Below, piece after piece: positions 1-8,301 of a stretch of 64,000 nt of DNA. The notes under the pieces are model-generated. The model was not told the DNA's origin. It ran no database searches and saw only the letters and a program-made list of their open reading frames with translations. Within the stretch, counting starts at the first letter, position 1. The number at the start of each line of letters is the position of its first letter. The translations under genes were made by a program, and so were the position numbers. Source of the DNA: an uncultured Christensenellaceae bacterium (lineage in GTDB: Bacteria > Bacillota > Clostridia > Christensenellales > UBA3700); NCBI GenBank assembly GCA_910588545.1, contig CAJUOU010000001.1, forward strand, positions 248,001-312,000. Direction: 5' to 3'.

Positions 1-795
1 GTATTTTTCTTTACCAAAAAAAGTTTGTTTAAACTTAAATTTAAAGATATGTCCTTAAACATTAAAAGAATAATAAGCATATTGTCACTAGGCTTATCTC
101 CGTTTATTATGGCAATTACCGAATGTGCAATACAAATAGTTTTTAATATCAATTTAAATATTTCTACAAGCGGAAACAAAGACTACACGGCAGCACTTAC
201 AATAATGCTTAGTGCATTGCAACTAATATCCTTGCCACTTAACGGTTTGGGGTACGGCATGCAACCATTTGTCAGCTATAATTATGGTAAAGGGGATGCA
301 GAAAGACTGAAAAAAGGTATAAAATATGTTACTATAATTGCATTTATTTTTGCAGTGGTAGTGTGGTCGATTTCTCTTGCAGTCCCTGAAATTTACACGT
401 ATATATTTTCCGCAAGCGATAATGTAAGACTAATTTGCAAGCAATATACGCCGTTTTTCCTTATGGGCTCGATTATGTTTTTTGTGCAAATGACTTTGCA
501 AAATATAAATGTTGCACTTGGGCAAACAAAATCTTCATTGATACTTGCCGTTACAAGAAAGGTTATAATTTTAATTCCGTTATGTTTTACGTTAACGCAT
601 TTTATGGGCTTTAAAGGAGTATATCTATCCGAAGGCATTGCTGATTTAGTAGCAGGTGTAATAACTTCAGTAGTTATATTTACGACATTCCCAAGGATAT
701 TTAAAAAAAGGCAAGCAGAAGTTTTAAAAGACCTTTCAGAAGATATTCAACACAACGCAACAGTTGATTGTAATTGTTGTGACTACGAGCAATAA
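1..795 (+). CDS. MATE family efflux transporter, C-terminal part (gene cut by window start)
   Basis: The reading frame is open from the first base, so only the last 264 residues of a usually ~450-residue protein are present. It shows about six hydrophobic membrane helices and the MATE-like stretch GYGMQPFVSYNYG (glycine-rich segment followed by N-Y-G). MATE proteins expel cationic drugs or metabolites from the cytoplasm using a sodium or proton gradient. The C-terminal tail is hydrophilic and Cys-rich (CNCCDYEQ), which is uncommon. The first ATG in view is not the true start. A hairpin terminator follows. Substrate cannot be told from sequence. Confidence 0.88.
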   Translation, partial: VFFFTKKSLFKLKFKDMSLNIKRIISILSLGLSPFIMAITECAIQIVFNINLNISTSGNKDYTAALTIMLSALQLISLPLNGLGYGMQPFVSYNYGKGDAERLKKGIKYVTIIAFIFAVVVWSISLAVPEIYTYIFSASDNVRLICKQYTPFFLMGSIMFFVQMTLQNINVALGQTKSSLILAVTRKVIILIPLCFTLTHFMGFKGVYLSEGIADLVAGVITSVVIFTTFPRIFKKRQAEVLKDLSEDIQHNATVDCNCCDYEQ

Positions 796-817
796 GTATA
801 AATTTAGCGAAAAATTT

Positions 818-846
818 AGGCATACACATAATGTATGCCTATTTTG
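818..846 (+). terminator. Rho-independent terminator after MATE gene
   Basis: Eight-base-pair stem AGGCATAC / GTATGCCT (818-825 with 833-840), 7-nt loop, followed by ATTTT. The T-run is short, so termination may be incomplete. Confidence 0.65.
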
Positions 847-899
847 CCCAATATTTTAATTTGTTAAAAATGATATGGTAACCGATTTAAAATATTTTC

Positions 900-928
900 T
901 TGACTAAAAAAATATTTTTTGATATAAT
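900..928 (+). promoter_or_regulatory. Sigma-A-like promoter for the EFR1-type flavoprotein
   Basis: TTGACT (900-905), 17-bp spacer, TATAAT (923-928). It lies about 35 bases upstream of the start codon at 963. Confidence 0.8.
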
Positions 929-962
929 AATATAATCAAAAAAATGCATTTGAGGTGAGATA

Positions 963-1721
963 ATGGCTAATGGTATTTTGTATTTCAGTGGAACGGGAAA
1001 CAGCCTTTATATTGCAAAACGTATTCAAGAAGAGGTTGGTGGGGACATCAAATTTATCCCTAACTACAAAGGAAATGGTCAAGAGTATGATAAACTAATT
1101 ATAGTTACTCCTATTTACTCCTTTGGTATGCCAAAGCATGTATACAAATTAATACCAAGGCTCAACACAATGACACCCTTGATTATTGTACAAAATTTTG
1201 GTGGGATGTCATGTGGTGCAGATTATCTAATGTATGAATACTGCACGAAAATCGGGGTTAATTTGCAAAGTATCTATCTTTTGCAAATGCCGGAAAATTT
1301 TACAACCACATTTACAGTTCCCAAACCTTACATTAACAGTGTATTAAAAAATGCAGAAAAAAGGATAAATAAAATTACTCAGGATATATTAAACGAGCGC
1401 TATACTTTGCCTAATAAAAAAATTACAAGGGAAGGTGCTTTCCTTAAAAATATGAGTAATTGGAATCAAATAGCAAAAAGTTTTTCCACCTCGGAAAATT
1501 GCATTAAATGCGGCAAATGTGTACAGATTTGTCCTGTAAAAAATATTCAACTAAAAGATGACAAAATAACTTTTCACGATAAGTGCGTAGCATGCCTTGC
1601 TTGTTATCATAGATGTCCTGAAAAGGCTATTTTATATAAAAATCATAAAAAGAAAGATAGATATGTCAATCCAAATATAATCGAAAGCGATATAGGGAAA
1701 GACTTTGTCGGTAAAAATTGA
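963..1721 (+). CDS. EFR1-family flavodoxin/ferredoxin fusion protein
   Basis: 252 residues. The N-terminus carries a flavodoxin-like FMN-binding loop (FSGTGNSLY, about residues 8-16). The C-terminal third carries two 4Fe-4S motifs, CIKCGKCVQICP (about residues 180-191) and CVACLACYHRCP (about 208-219). Known EFR1-family proteins of anaerobes are thought to move electrons between flavin and iron-sulfur centres in the cytoplasm; the partners are unknown. The start codon follows TGAGGTGAGATA, a reasonable ribosome binding site, and has its own promoter. The gene stands alone between two non-coding stretches. The stop codon is TGA, which shows UGA is a normal stop in this organism. Confidence 0.88.
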   Translation: MANGILYFSGTGNSLYIAKRIQEEVGGDIKFIPNYKGNGQEYDKLIIVTPIYSFGMPKHVYKLIPRLNTMTPLIIVQNFGGMSCGADYLMYEYCTKIGVNLQSIYLLQMPENFTTTFTVPKPYINSVLKNAEKRINKITQDILNERYTLPNKKITREGAFLKNMSNWNQIAKSFSTSENCIKCGKCVQICPVKNIQLKDDKITFHDKCVACLACYHRCPEKAILYKNHKKKDRYVNPNIIESDIGKDFVGKN

Positions 1722-1826
1722 TTTTTAATGTTGAATTGCAAAAAAATATAACATTTTTAAATATATTTTTTGTTATTAATTTTAACTATTAGTTTGACGA
1801 GTAATATAGTTAAAAACATAAGATAT

Positions 1827-1855
1827 TTGACATATATTATTAAATATGTTACAAT
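1827..1855 (+). promoter_or_regulatory. Promoter for the 1904-4031 membrane protein genes
   Basis: TTGACA (1827-1832), 17-bp spacer, TACAAT (1850-1855), about 48 bases before the start codon at 1904. Confidence 0.75.
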
Positions 1856-1903
1856 AATACGTGAAAATGTATATTTATAGCAGTTTGTATAATAGGATAA
1901 TTT

Positions 1904-2971
1904 ATGAAAGACGATAATGAGATGGATAGTAAAAGGGATAAAATTGTAACCGATGCCGAAAAGCTAGTGGAAGAAGTACAATCCGAAACTCATAAACCGA
2001 ACGATTGCAAATGCGAAAATAATCTAGACAATATTAACATAGAAAATAATGACGAAAAACAAGCAAACTTTAAGAAAAAAAATTGTAAGGACTTAAAACT
2101 GAAAATTGCCGTTGGTATAGGAGTATTAATTATATTTATCAGTGCAATTTTGGTGTCGAACAAAAATTTATATTGGATTGGGTTGTTAGGTAGTTTGTTT
2201 GGCTTGTTGATAATAGTTGCCTCGGCTTTATATACAATTATCAAGGCTTTTAAGGAAGTATGCAAAGAGCGAAAGGAAAAAAGTCTCCAAGTATCGGATA
2301 TAAATATCGACAGCAAACAAAGTCCTGTTAATGGTAAAGAACAATTTGATAGATATTGCATAAATAATAAAGAAATCAATCAAAATGTAGATATCGAGCC
2401 TATGCAAAACAAACCGAATAGTGAGGTTAAGCAAAAACTGCTGTTAGACGAAGTAAATAAAAAGTTGGAAATAAAAGGCAAAGTTTTATTTAGACGATTT
2501 AAAGCTCTTGCGGTAATAAGTTTTTTGCTTATTGTAGTAGGAGGCGGTATTGCAAATGTCACTTATATAGGTTTTATATTGCTGGGACTTGGAATATCGG
2601 GATTTGTAGGTACAATTCTATACTTTGTGCTTAAATCCAATTATGAAAGAAAAAAATATTTGAAGTATACAAAAGTTGATAAATCATTGTTAAATGATTT
2701 TTACAATATTCGTGTCGGGGTTTGTGCAAAATGTATGCAACACAGTCAGGGCTCTTCAAGTAAAAGCAGACATTCTGCCGTTGATACCTTATATGTTGTT
2801 TGGGTATTACCGCTAGATGGTGAGGATATATTGCATATCAATGTTGAGGAGCCGGATTTTGATAGCCGTATACAACTACGTATGATAAGTAGTGTGCAGT
2901 ATGAAGTAGGCGATAGGGTAAAATTTTATCAAAGCAAAAACAATGAAAAAGATTGCTATGTGATATGCTAA
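1904..2971 (+). CDS. Unknown membrane protein, four predicted TM helices, paralog of the next gene
   Basis: 355 residues, not recognised. A charged N-terminal tail (1-60) is followed by two helical hairpins: TM at about 66-84 and 89-113, then a hydrophilic linker of ~85 residues, then TM at about 199-218 and 222-243. The C-terminal ~100 residues form a soluble domain with a CAKC pair (274-277) and end YEVGDRVKFYQ...CYVI. The same layout and ending occur in the protein at 3033-4031 (YNVGAKVKFYQ...CYII), so the two are paralogs. The start follows AGGATAATTT. It probably shares a transcript with 3033. Function unknown. Confidence 0.8.
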   Translation: MKDDNEMDSKRDKIVTDAEKLVEEVQSETHKPNDCKCENNLDNINIENNDEKQANFKKKNCKDLKLKIAVGIGVLIIFISAILVSNKNLYWIGLLGSLFGLLIIVASALYTIIKAFKEVCKERKEKSLQVSDINIDSKQSPVNGKEQFDRYCINNKEINQNVDIEPMQNKPNSEVKQKLLLDEVNKKLEIKGKVLFRRFKALAVISFLLIVVGGGIANVTYIGFILLGLGISGFVGTILYFVLKSNYERKKYLKYTKVDKSLLNDFYNIRVGVCAKCMQHSQGSSSKSRHSAVDTLYVVWVLPLDGEDILHINVEEPDFDSRIQLRMISSVQYEVGDRVKFYQSKNNEKDCYVIC

Positions 2972-3032
2972 ATATGCATTTAATACCGATTTTTGAAAGG
3001 TTTTATATAAAAAATTTTTTTATAGGTGGTAT

Positions 3033-4031
3033 ATGACTAAAAAGAAAAAAGAAAATTGGGCAGTAGCATTGATAATTATAGGAATGTTTGCAATGCTTGT
3101 ATGTGCTATTGTGGCAATGATGATGGATAATAAGATAGTGTCCATAGCAGGCTATGTTGTAGGCGGTATTCTTATTTTAACAGGATTGATTTTGTATTTT
3201 GTCAATTATTACAAACCTGAAGAATTTGACAGAATAGAAACAAGAGAAATTGAGTCGGAAAACGATATGTACAACACCCAAAAACATGTAAATGCAGATA
3301 TGAGTGCTCCGTCTTATAAGGGCACGGGCGGCGAAGTTGTTTTTGAGGATGAGGAAGAAAACGTTTTTCAAGAAAGTATTTCTGAAAGCAATTTTGACAA
3401 TACCGAAAAAATTAATAGTGAAGATGATTTTTATAGCGAAGAGTCTGTTGGTAGAACTGAAGACGATGTAAACTCTGTAGATTTGTTTGAAGTTAATAAA
3501 AACTATAAACAAAATTATAAAACTTCGTCATTTGGCGAAAAGCTTATGATGTATGTTATTTTATGGTTTACAGTGGGTAGTATGGCAATTTTATTTTTGA
3601 CGTTTTTCTTTGTCAGAAACCACACGCTTTATTGGATTTTGATTACTTACGGTATGTCGACATTTGCGGGAACTATAATTATATGTATATTGTCCGCAAT
3701 TATACAAAGACAGAGATTTTTAAATTATTTGAGGCGAGATAACAGCGATTTATATGCTAAGTGCGACATTGCCGAAGGCACTGTAATAAATTGCAAACTT
3801 TACTCGCATGCTACAAATAGTATAAAAAAAGGTCCTTATTCTAATAGACATATTAACAAGATTGTTGTAGAAGTTACAAAATCTAGTTTCAATAATTCTT
3901 CTTCTAAGCCTTTGAATGTTGTTAGGATGTTAACTTTACACGAATATAATGTAGGCGCAAAAGTAAAATTTTATCAAAAACTTGATAATCCTAAAAAGTG
4001 TTATATAATCGAAGATAAAGACATAATGTAA
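3033..4031 (+). CDS. Unknown membrane protein, four predicted TM helices, paralog of the previous gene
   Basis: 332 residues. TM helices at about 10-30 and 36-58, then an acidic linker (60-165, rich in Glu/Asp/Ser), then TM at about 171-193 and 199-223, then a soluble C-terminal domain ending VGAKVKFYQK...CYIIEDKD. The architecture matches the upstream neighbour although sequence identity is limited mainly to the C-terminal end. The start follows AGGTGG. No catalytic motif is visible. Possible roles in envelope sensing or scaffolding are guesses only. Confidence 0.78.
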   Translation: MTKKKKENWAVALIIIGMFAMLVCAIVAMMMDNKIVSIAGYVVGGILILTGLILYFVNYYKPEEFDRIETREIESENDMYNTQKHVNADMSAPSYKGTGGEVVFEDEEENVFQESISESNFDNTEKINSEDDFYSEESVGRTEDDVNSVDLFEVNKNYKQNYKTSSFGEKLMMYVILWFTVGSMAILFLTFFFVRNHTLYWILITYGMSTFAGTIIICILSAIIQRQRFLNYLRRDNSDLYAKCDIAEGTVINCKLYSHATNSIKKGPYSNRHINKIVVEVTKSSFNNSSSKPLNVVRMLTLHEYNVGAKVKFYQKLDNPKKCYIIEDKDIM

Positions 4032-4062
4032 GCGATTAACTTAAGATAAGGGGATTTTATTT

Positions 4063-4380
4063 ATGGCAACAACTGTTGAATATATCGAGTTTGTTTGCGG
4101 GGAAATTCGCGGTAATTACGATATAAGATATAAAAAAATGTTTGGCGAGTATTTGGTTTACGTAAATGAAAAACCTATATTATTGGTATGTGACAACTGT
4201 GTTTACATAAAAATGCTGAAAGAAGTGGAAAGTTTTATGGATGGTGCAGATACGGGTATTCCTTACAAAGGTAGCAAGGAACACTATGTTTTGGACATGG
4301 AAAACAAAGAGTTAGTTGATACTGTAGTAGAAATTTTGGAAAGAGTTACACCTGTTCCTAAAAAGCGTGCAAAAAAATAA
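4063..4380 (+). CDS. TfoX N-terminal domain protein
   Basis: 105 residues with the TfoX_N pattern: KKMFGEYLVYVNEKPILLVCDNCVYIK-like core and a conserved GIPYKG segment near residue 67. In gamma-proteobacteria TfoX regulates competence, but single-domain TfoX_N proteins in Bacillota have no established role. The basic tail (PKKRAKK) could contact nucleic acid; that is inference. A good ribosome binding site (AAGGGGA) precedes the ATG, and the gene lies 31 bases after the membrane protein gene, so co-transcription is likely. Confidence 0.75.
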   Translation: MATTVEYIEFVCGEIRGNYDIRYKKMFGEYLVYVNEKPILLVCDNCVYIKMLKEVESFMDGADTGIPYKGSKEHYVLDMENKELVDTVVEILERVTPVPKKRAKK

Positions 4381-4429
4381 AATGAAAAATATTACAACTT
4401 AAACAAATTACTCGTTTTGAGGGGTGAAT

Positions 4430-5296
4430 ATGAAAAAACGAAGAATTTTATACTTTTGTTTAAATTTAACATCACTTGTAATAGTATTTGGAATTTTAGC
4501 GGCATTATATACTTTTGGCAAAGATGATTTTCAAAAATTTTATCTTTCTTTAGGTGTTATTGGTGTTAGCATTATATTATTTACTATACTGTTTTTTCAG
4601 TACAATTTTGCCGACAGTGAATTGAAGAGGAGATGGACATCTTATTTATCGCTAAGATTGGATGAAAATTTAAATTTTGCAGATGAGTTGGAAATTGTAA
4701 AAGAAAATTTTCAGTCGGATAAAGATACGCAAAAAAATATGATACCGGCACCAAGTTTGGCACGCAATAAGCCATATTTTGATTTTAGTGTGCTTAAAAA
4801 CGGAAGCATAGGCTACGGTTGTTTGATTGAAGCGAATATGAAATTGTTTTCTCCGTCAAAATATGTGCATAAAGTTTTGCCTGCCGCAATTATTTACAGC
4901 TTTGATAAGTATTTTAATAGCAATCCTTTGGAGCTTAAAACCATTGCGCATAATTTATTTAAAGATAGAAGAAACAATTTTTTAAAAAACGAAACACAAT
5001 ATTTCAGCAATATTAAAGTAGAGGGGTACGGGGAAAACGGAAGATGCGTATATGCAACCGTTGTGATGGTATACCGAAAGCATTTGCCTTGGGGAGGGTT
5101 CCCCGGTTCGCATTTGATTTTGCCTATCATTGCAAATCCGCAAAGCAGTTCCTCTGCATTTATTGTGGATAGCAAATATTGGAGCAAAAATATCGTAGCT
5201 TCATTTTTTAATGAAATATTAAACAATAAACCCGAAAATCCTATTTCAAATGATAAGCTGGAAAATATTTTCGGCGAATTTAAGGAAGATAAATAA
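4430..5296 (+). CDS. Unknown protein with N-terminal helical membrane hairpin
   Basis: 288 residues. Two TM helices (about 6-29 and 36-55) anchor a ~230-residue soluble domain. An upstream in-frame GTG at 4424 lies inside the Shine-Dalgarno stretch TGAGGGGTG, so the ATG at 4430 is the better start. The soluble part has a run of Trp/Gly/Pro (LPWGGFPGSH, near residue 223) and a Ser-rich stretch (NPQSSSSAF), but I recognise no family. It is followed 16 bases later by a small beta-rich protein that probably belongs to the same operon. Confidence 0.75.
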   Translation: MKKRRILYFCLNLTSLVIVFGILAALYTFGKDDFQKFYLSLGVIGVSIILFTILFFQYNFADSELKRRWTSYLSLRLDENLNFADELEIVKENFQSDKDTQKNMIPAPSLARNKPYFDFSVLKNGSIGYGCLIEANMKLFSPSKYVHKVLPAAIIYSFDKYFNSNPLELKTIAHNLFKDRRNNFLKNETQYFSNIKVEGYGENGRCVYATVVMVYRKHLPWGGFPGSHLILPIIANPQSSSSAFIVDSKYWSKNIVASFFNEILNNKPENPISNDKLENIFGEFKEDK

Positions 5297-5312
5297 TAAA
5301 AGGAGATTAAAA

Positions 5313-5621
5313 ATGAGAAAGTTAGTAGTTTTGAGAAAGTGGAGTATAATCGAAAGTGGGTCAAGAATAATATTGTCGGTTTCTTGTGATGAAGAAAAAG
5401 CTAATACAAATATTGACGGAAAGCCTTTTATGGCAATGCCTTTAAAAAATGGTAAAAGCGTTGAATTGGAAATAACCGACGAGGAAACTATTGTTTATAT
5501 TTCATCAAGTACTATGGAGGTTGACTACACAATCCCCGCAGGTACGGAAAATGTTACATTGCAAACAAAAGCAAAGTATAACCCTATGCAAGGCAATCCG
5601 TTTGTTATTACAAAAATTTGA
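5313..5621 (+). CDS. Small unknown protein, predicted all-beta
   Basis: 102 residues. The ATG at 5313 follows AAAGGAGATTAAAA, an excellent ribosome binding site; the in-frame ATG at 5250 would overlap the previous gene and is rejected. The sequence alternates hydrophobic and polar residues in many short strands with no signal peptide or TM helix. The mid part (FMAMPLKNGKSVELEI) is followed by evenly spaced strands, as in small beta-sandwich domains. Last gene of its transcript: a strong terminator follows. Function unknown. Confidence 0.72.
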   Translation: MRKLVVLRKWSIIESGSRIILSVSCDEEKANTNIDGKPFMAMPLKNGKSVELEITDEETIVYISSSTMEVDYTIPAGTENVTLQTKAKYNPMQGNPFVITKI

Positions 5622-5625
5622 TAAA

Positions 5626-5655
5626 AAAGGACGCGTATTTAGCGTCCTTTATGTT
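5626..5655 (+). terminator. Terminator of the 4063-5621 transcript
   Basis: Nine-bp stem AAAGGACGC / GCGTCCTTT (5626-5634 with 5642-5650), 7-nt loop, T-rich tail. Confidence 0.85.
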
Positions 5656-5727
5656 TTATTTGATACAATAATACCGCAACATCACAAAATAGGTGTATTA
5701 TTTAACTTATGGTTTGCGTATTAAATG

Positions 5728-5756
5728 AAAATATCCCCGGATAAAGGGGATATTTT
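5728..5756 (-). terminator. Terminator of rubrerythrin gene
   Basis: Eleven-bp stem AAAATATCCCC / GGGGATATTTT (5728-5738 with 5746-5756). On the minus strand it follows the rubrerythrin stop directly. Confidence 0.8.
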
Positions 5757-5761
5757 GCTTA

Positions 5762-6298
5762 TCAATAATTTTTTTCGCGAATTTCAAAATAACTTTGAGG
5801 GTGGTTGCAAGTAGGACATTTTTCCGGTGCGGATTTGCCTGTTGCAATGTGACCGCAATTTCTGCACTCCCAAACTTGTTCGTTAGCTTTTGCAAATACC
5901 GTATTTGTTTTGATATTTTCGATTAAAGCACGATATCTTAATTCGTGTTCTTTTTCGATTGCTGCAACTTGTCTGAATTTTATTGCAAGCTCAGGGAATC
6001 CCTCTTTGTCGGCTGTTTCAGCAAAAGACTCGTACATAGATGTCCATTCATAATTTTCTCCGCTTGCAGCAGCTTGTAGGTTAGTGGCAGTATCGCTAAT
6101 GCCGTTTAACTCTTTAAACCACATTTTTGCATGTTCTTTTTCGTTATCTGCAGTTTTTGCAAATATAGCGGAAATTTGCTCGTAGCCCTCTTTTTTTGCA
6201 ACCGATGCAAAGTAAGTGTATTTATTTCTTGCTCCAGATTCTCCGCTGAAAGCAGCTTCAAGATTTTTTTCTGTTTGAGTGCCTTTATATTTATTCAT
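5762..6298 (-). CDS. rbr: Rubrerythrin
   Basis: 178 residues, full length. The N-terminal ferritin-like four-helix domain carries the di-iron ligands (EKEHAKMW near residue 53 and EKEHELRY near 115). The C-terminal rubredoxin-like domain has CRNCGH and CPTCNH iron-binding pairs. Rubrerythrins reduce hydrogen peroxide in the cytoplasm of anaerobes, taking electrons through the rubredoxin centre. The ATG follows GGAGTTCAAA. The gene is monocistronic: consensus promoter upstream, terminator right after the stop. A perfect palindrome CGACTAAGTCG (6315-6325) sits in the short 5' leader and might be a regulator site; no PerR box could be confirmed. Confidence 0.95.
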   Translation of the reverse strand: MNKYKGTQTEKNLEAAFSGESGARNKYTYFASVAKKEGYEQISAIFAKTADNEKEHAKMWFKELNGISDTATNLQAAASGENYEWTSMYESFAETADKEGFPELAIKFRQVAAIEKEHELRYRALIENIKTNTVFAKANEQVWECRNCGHIATGKSAPEKCPTCNHPQSYFEIREKNY

Positions 6299-6341
6299 TT
6301 TGAACTCCTTTTACGACTAAGTCGATAATATTAATAGATTT

Positions 6342-6370
6342 ATTATAAGGTAAATTTTGCCATTTGTCAA
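6342..6370 (-). promoter_or_regulatory. Consensus promoter for rubrerythrin
   Basis: On the minus strand: TTGACA (6365-6370), 17-bp spacer, TATAAT (6342-6347). A perfect sigma-A consensus, suggesting high expression. Confidence 0.88.
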
Positions 6371-6399
6371 TATGTATTACGTTTTTATTATAAAAATAA

Positions 6400-6443
6400 T
6401 TGTTAAAAATAGCAGTTATCTAAAGGGTTTGATAACTGCTATT
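6400..6443 (-). terminator. Terminator of the alanine/sodium symporter gene
   Basis: Thirteen-bp perfect stem AATAGCAGTTATC / GATAACTGCTATT (6408-6420 with 6431-6443) and a 10-nt loop. On the minus strand the hairpin follows the symporter stop and is trailed by TTTTTAACA. Confidence 0.82.
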
Positions 6444-6462
6444 ATTTCCAAATTAAAGCAAA

Positions 6463-7902
6463 TTAATTATTATTTTTATTTGTTTTTGCATTTTGCTTTA
6501 AAATCTTTTCATTCATTTTGCGAACTTTGGATATATTGTCGTATTCGTTGCCAAGGCTTGCTACCATATTGGAGAGTGCAATAATACCTATAATGTTAGG
6601 TATTACCATAAGCCCGTTGAATATATCGGATAAATTCCAAACCAAATCGACTTTCAATACCGAGCCCACCATAACAAACACGATAACTATCAAAGCGTAA
6701 AATTTTGTTGCTTTGTTTCCAAACAAATATCGTACGTTGGTTTCGCCGAAAAAGTACCAACTGATAATGGTGGAAAACGCAAAAAAGAATAGGCAAATTG
6801 CTATGAATATTTCTCCAAATTTGCTACCCCAAGCCCCAAAAGTGGCAAATGATTGGCTAAACGCAAGTTGTGTTAAAATACCTTCGTTACCTGCATTGCC
6901 TACTACACCCGATGTTAAAATTACAAGAGCGGAAAGTGTAAGCACTACAAATGTATCCACAAAAACACCGATAATGGCAATACTACCTTGACGGCAAGGG
7001 TGGTCAACTTTTGCAAGTGCGTGAGCATGTGGGGTAGAGCCCATACCTGCTTCGTTTGAAAACAGCCCTCTTGCAACACCTTTGCTCATAGCTTTTACAA
7101 TAGCAACTCCCACAGCACCGCCGATAACTGCTTTTGGGTTAAATGCGTGTATGAATATGGAAGCAAATGCTGTGCCTATATTAGCATAGTTAATGCCTAT
7201 TACAACTAATGATCCAAGTATATAAAGACCTGCCATAATCGGCACTACTTTTTCCGTAAAAGATGCAATACGCTTAACTCCGCCAAGGAAGATGATTCCT
7301 GCAAGTAGGGAGATAACAAGACCTATTGCCCATTTTGGAATAACATTAAATGCCGTGTTAAACGAAGTACCTATACTGTTCGATTGTACCATGTTGCCCA
7401 TAAAGCCCAATGCCAAAATGATTGCGACCGAAAAGAAACCTGCTAAAAATTTTCCGAATTTACCTTTGAAAAATGCTCGTATATAATAAACAGGTCCGCC
7501 GTGAACTACTCCGTTTTCGTCCGTAAACTTGTATTTTTGAGCAAGGACGGCTTCCGCAAAAATAGTTGCCATACCAAGAAGTCCGCTGACCCACATCCAA
7601 AATATCGCACCTGCACCGCCTGTGGCAATAGCAGTTGCAACACCTACGATATTACCTGTACCAATTTGTCCCGCCAATGCAGTAGTAAGTGACTGAAAAG
7701 ACGACATACCTTTTTTGTCCGCTTTTTCGCCGTTTAAATTCATATTTTTAAAGGTGTTTTTAAAACCTTCGCCGAATTTTCTAAATTGCACACCCTTAAG
7801 TCTGACAGTGAAAAACAGCCCTGTTCCAAGCAATAAAAACAATAATATGTAGTCCCAAAGTACATCTCTAACTATTTGTACAATTTGGTTGAGTAATTCC
7901 AT
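6463..7902 (-). CDS. Sodium:alanine (AGCS family) amino acid symporter
   Basis: 479 residues with about ten TM helices, full length for the AGCS family. It has the family features SFQSLTTALAGQIGTGNIVG (residues ~69-88, the conserved N-terminal helix-turn) and RGLFSNEAGMGSTPHAHA (~285-302). AGCS carriers import alanine or glycine with sodium across the cytoplasmic membrane. The ATG follows GGAGATACTT. The gene has its own promoter and terminator. The sodium gradient it would use could be supplied by the decarboxylase pump encoded at 47-53 kb; that link is inference. Confidence 0.93.
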   Translation of the reverse strand: MELLNQIVQIVRDVLWDYILLFLLLGTGLFFTVRLKGVQFRKFGEGFKNTFKNMNLNGEKADKKGMSSFQSLTTALAGQIGTGNIVGVATAIATGGAGAIFWMWVSGLLGMATIFAEAVLAQKYKFTDENGVVHGGPVYYIRAFFKGKFGKFLAGFFSVAIILALGFMGNMVQSNSIGTSFNTAFNVIPKWAIGLVISLLAGIIFLGGVKRIASFTEKVVPIMAGLYILGSLVVIGINYANIGTAFASIFIHAFNPKAVIGGAVGVAIVKAMSKGVARGLFSNEAGMGSTPHAHALAKVDHPCRQGSIAIIGVFVDTFVVLTLSALVILTSGVVGNAGNEGILTQLAFSQSFATFGAWGSKFGEIFIAICLFFFAFSTIISWYFFGETNVRYLFGNKATKFYALIVIVFVMVGSVLKVDLVWNLSDIFNGLMVIPNIIGIIALSNMVASLGNEYDNISKVRKMNEKILKQNAKTNKNNN

Positions 7903-7933
7903 AAGTATCTCCGAAATTTTTAAAAGTATAATA

Positions 7934-7963
7934 ATTTTATCATAATATGTATTTTTTTGTCAA
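7934..7963 (-). promoter_or_regulatory. Promoter for the AGCS symporter
   Basis: On the minus strand: TTGACA (7958-7963), 18-bp spacer, TAAAAT (7934-7939). The leader is only ~25 nt, so there is no room for a riboswitch. Confidence 0.7.
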
Positions 7964-8227
7964 ACATAATTAAACTATTCAAATAAAAATTGTATTTGAA
8001 TAATTGTATAAAAACCTTGCGAAAATCGGTATTATTTTAGTATTGTATTTGGTTTTAAGCTTATTGAAAGATAAATAACTATGTTTTTGTAGCTGTTAGT
8101 TATTAATTTTGCGGTTTAAAAAATGTAAAATATTTTTGTTGTATGTTACATTTTTTTTGTTAATTGTGAACTAACATTTGTTAGATTGAATATTCTAAAA
8201 GTATATAAAAAATAAATTTAAAAAGTC
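7964..8227. other. AT-rich intergenic region between divergent genes
   Basis: No coding potential seen. It holds an inverted repeat TTCAAAT...ATTTGAA (around 7978-8000), a copy of the dispersed GAAAATCGGTATTA motif (8021-8034), and a palindrome CTAACA-TT-TGTTAG (8171-8184) that could be an operator for either flanking gene. Confidence 0.5.
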
Positions 8228-8256
8228 TTGTAATTTGGTATATGTTGTGGTATAAT
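8228..8256 (+). promoter_or_regulatory. Promoter for yitT-like gene
   Basis: TTGTAA (8228-8233), 17-bp spacer, TATAAT (8251-8256), 45 bases before the ATG at 8302. Confidence 0.75.
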
Positions 8257-8301
8257 TATTACTGTACAAAAGCCTTATTATGAAACACAACGGAGTGTGC
8301 T

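Noticed and set aside
2228..2562. Antisense ORFs within the 1904 membrane protein gene and many similar antisense frames elsewhere
   Set aside because: They lack ribosome binding sites and recognisable domains and lie opposite well-supported genes.
5491..5724. 77-codon ORF overlapping the small beta protein and its terminator
   Set aside because: It runs through a strong terminator hairpin in another frame and has no ribosome binding site that fits better than the overlapping gene.
6299..6370. PerR box upstream of rubrerythrin
   Set aside because: A partial TTATAAT half-site overlaps the -10 box, but the second half does not match well enough to call.
7903..7963. Glycine or other riboswitch upstream of the AGCS symporter
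   Set aside because: The predicted leader is only about 25 nt.
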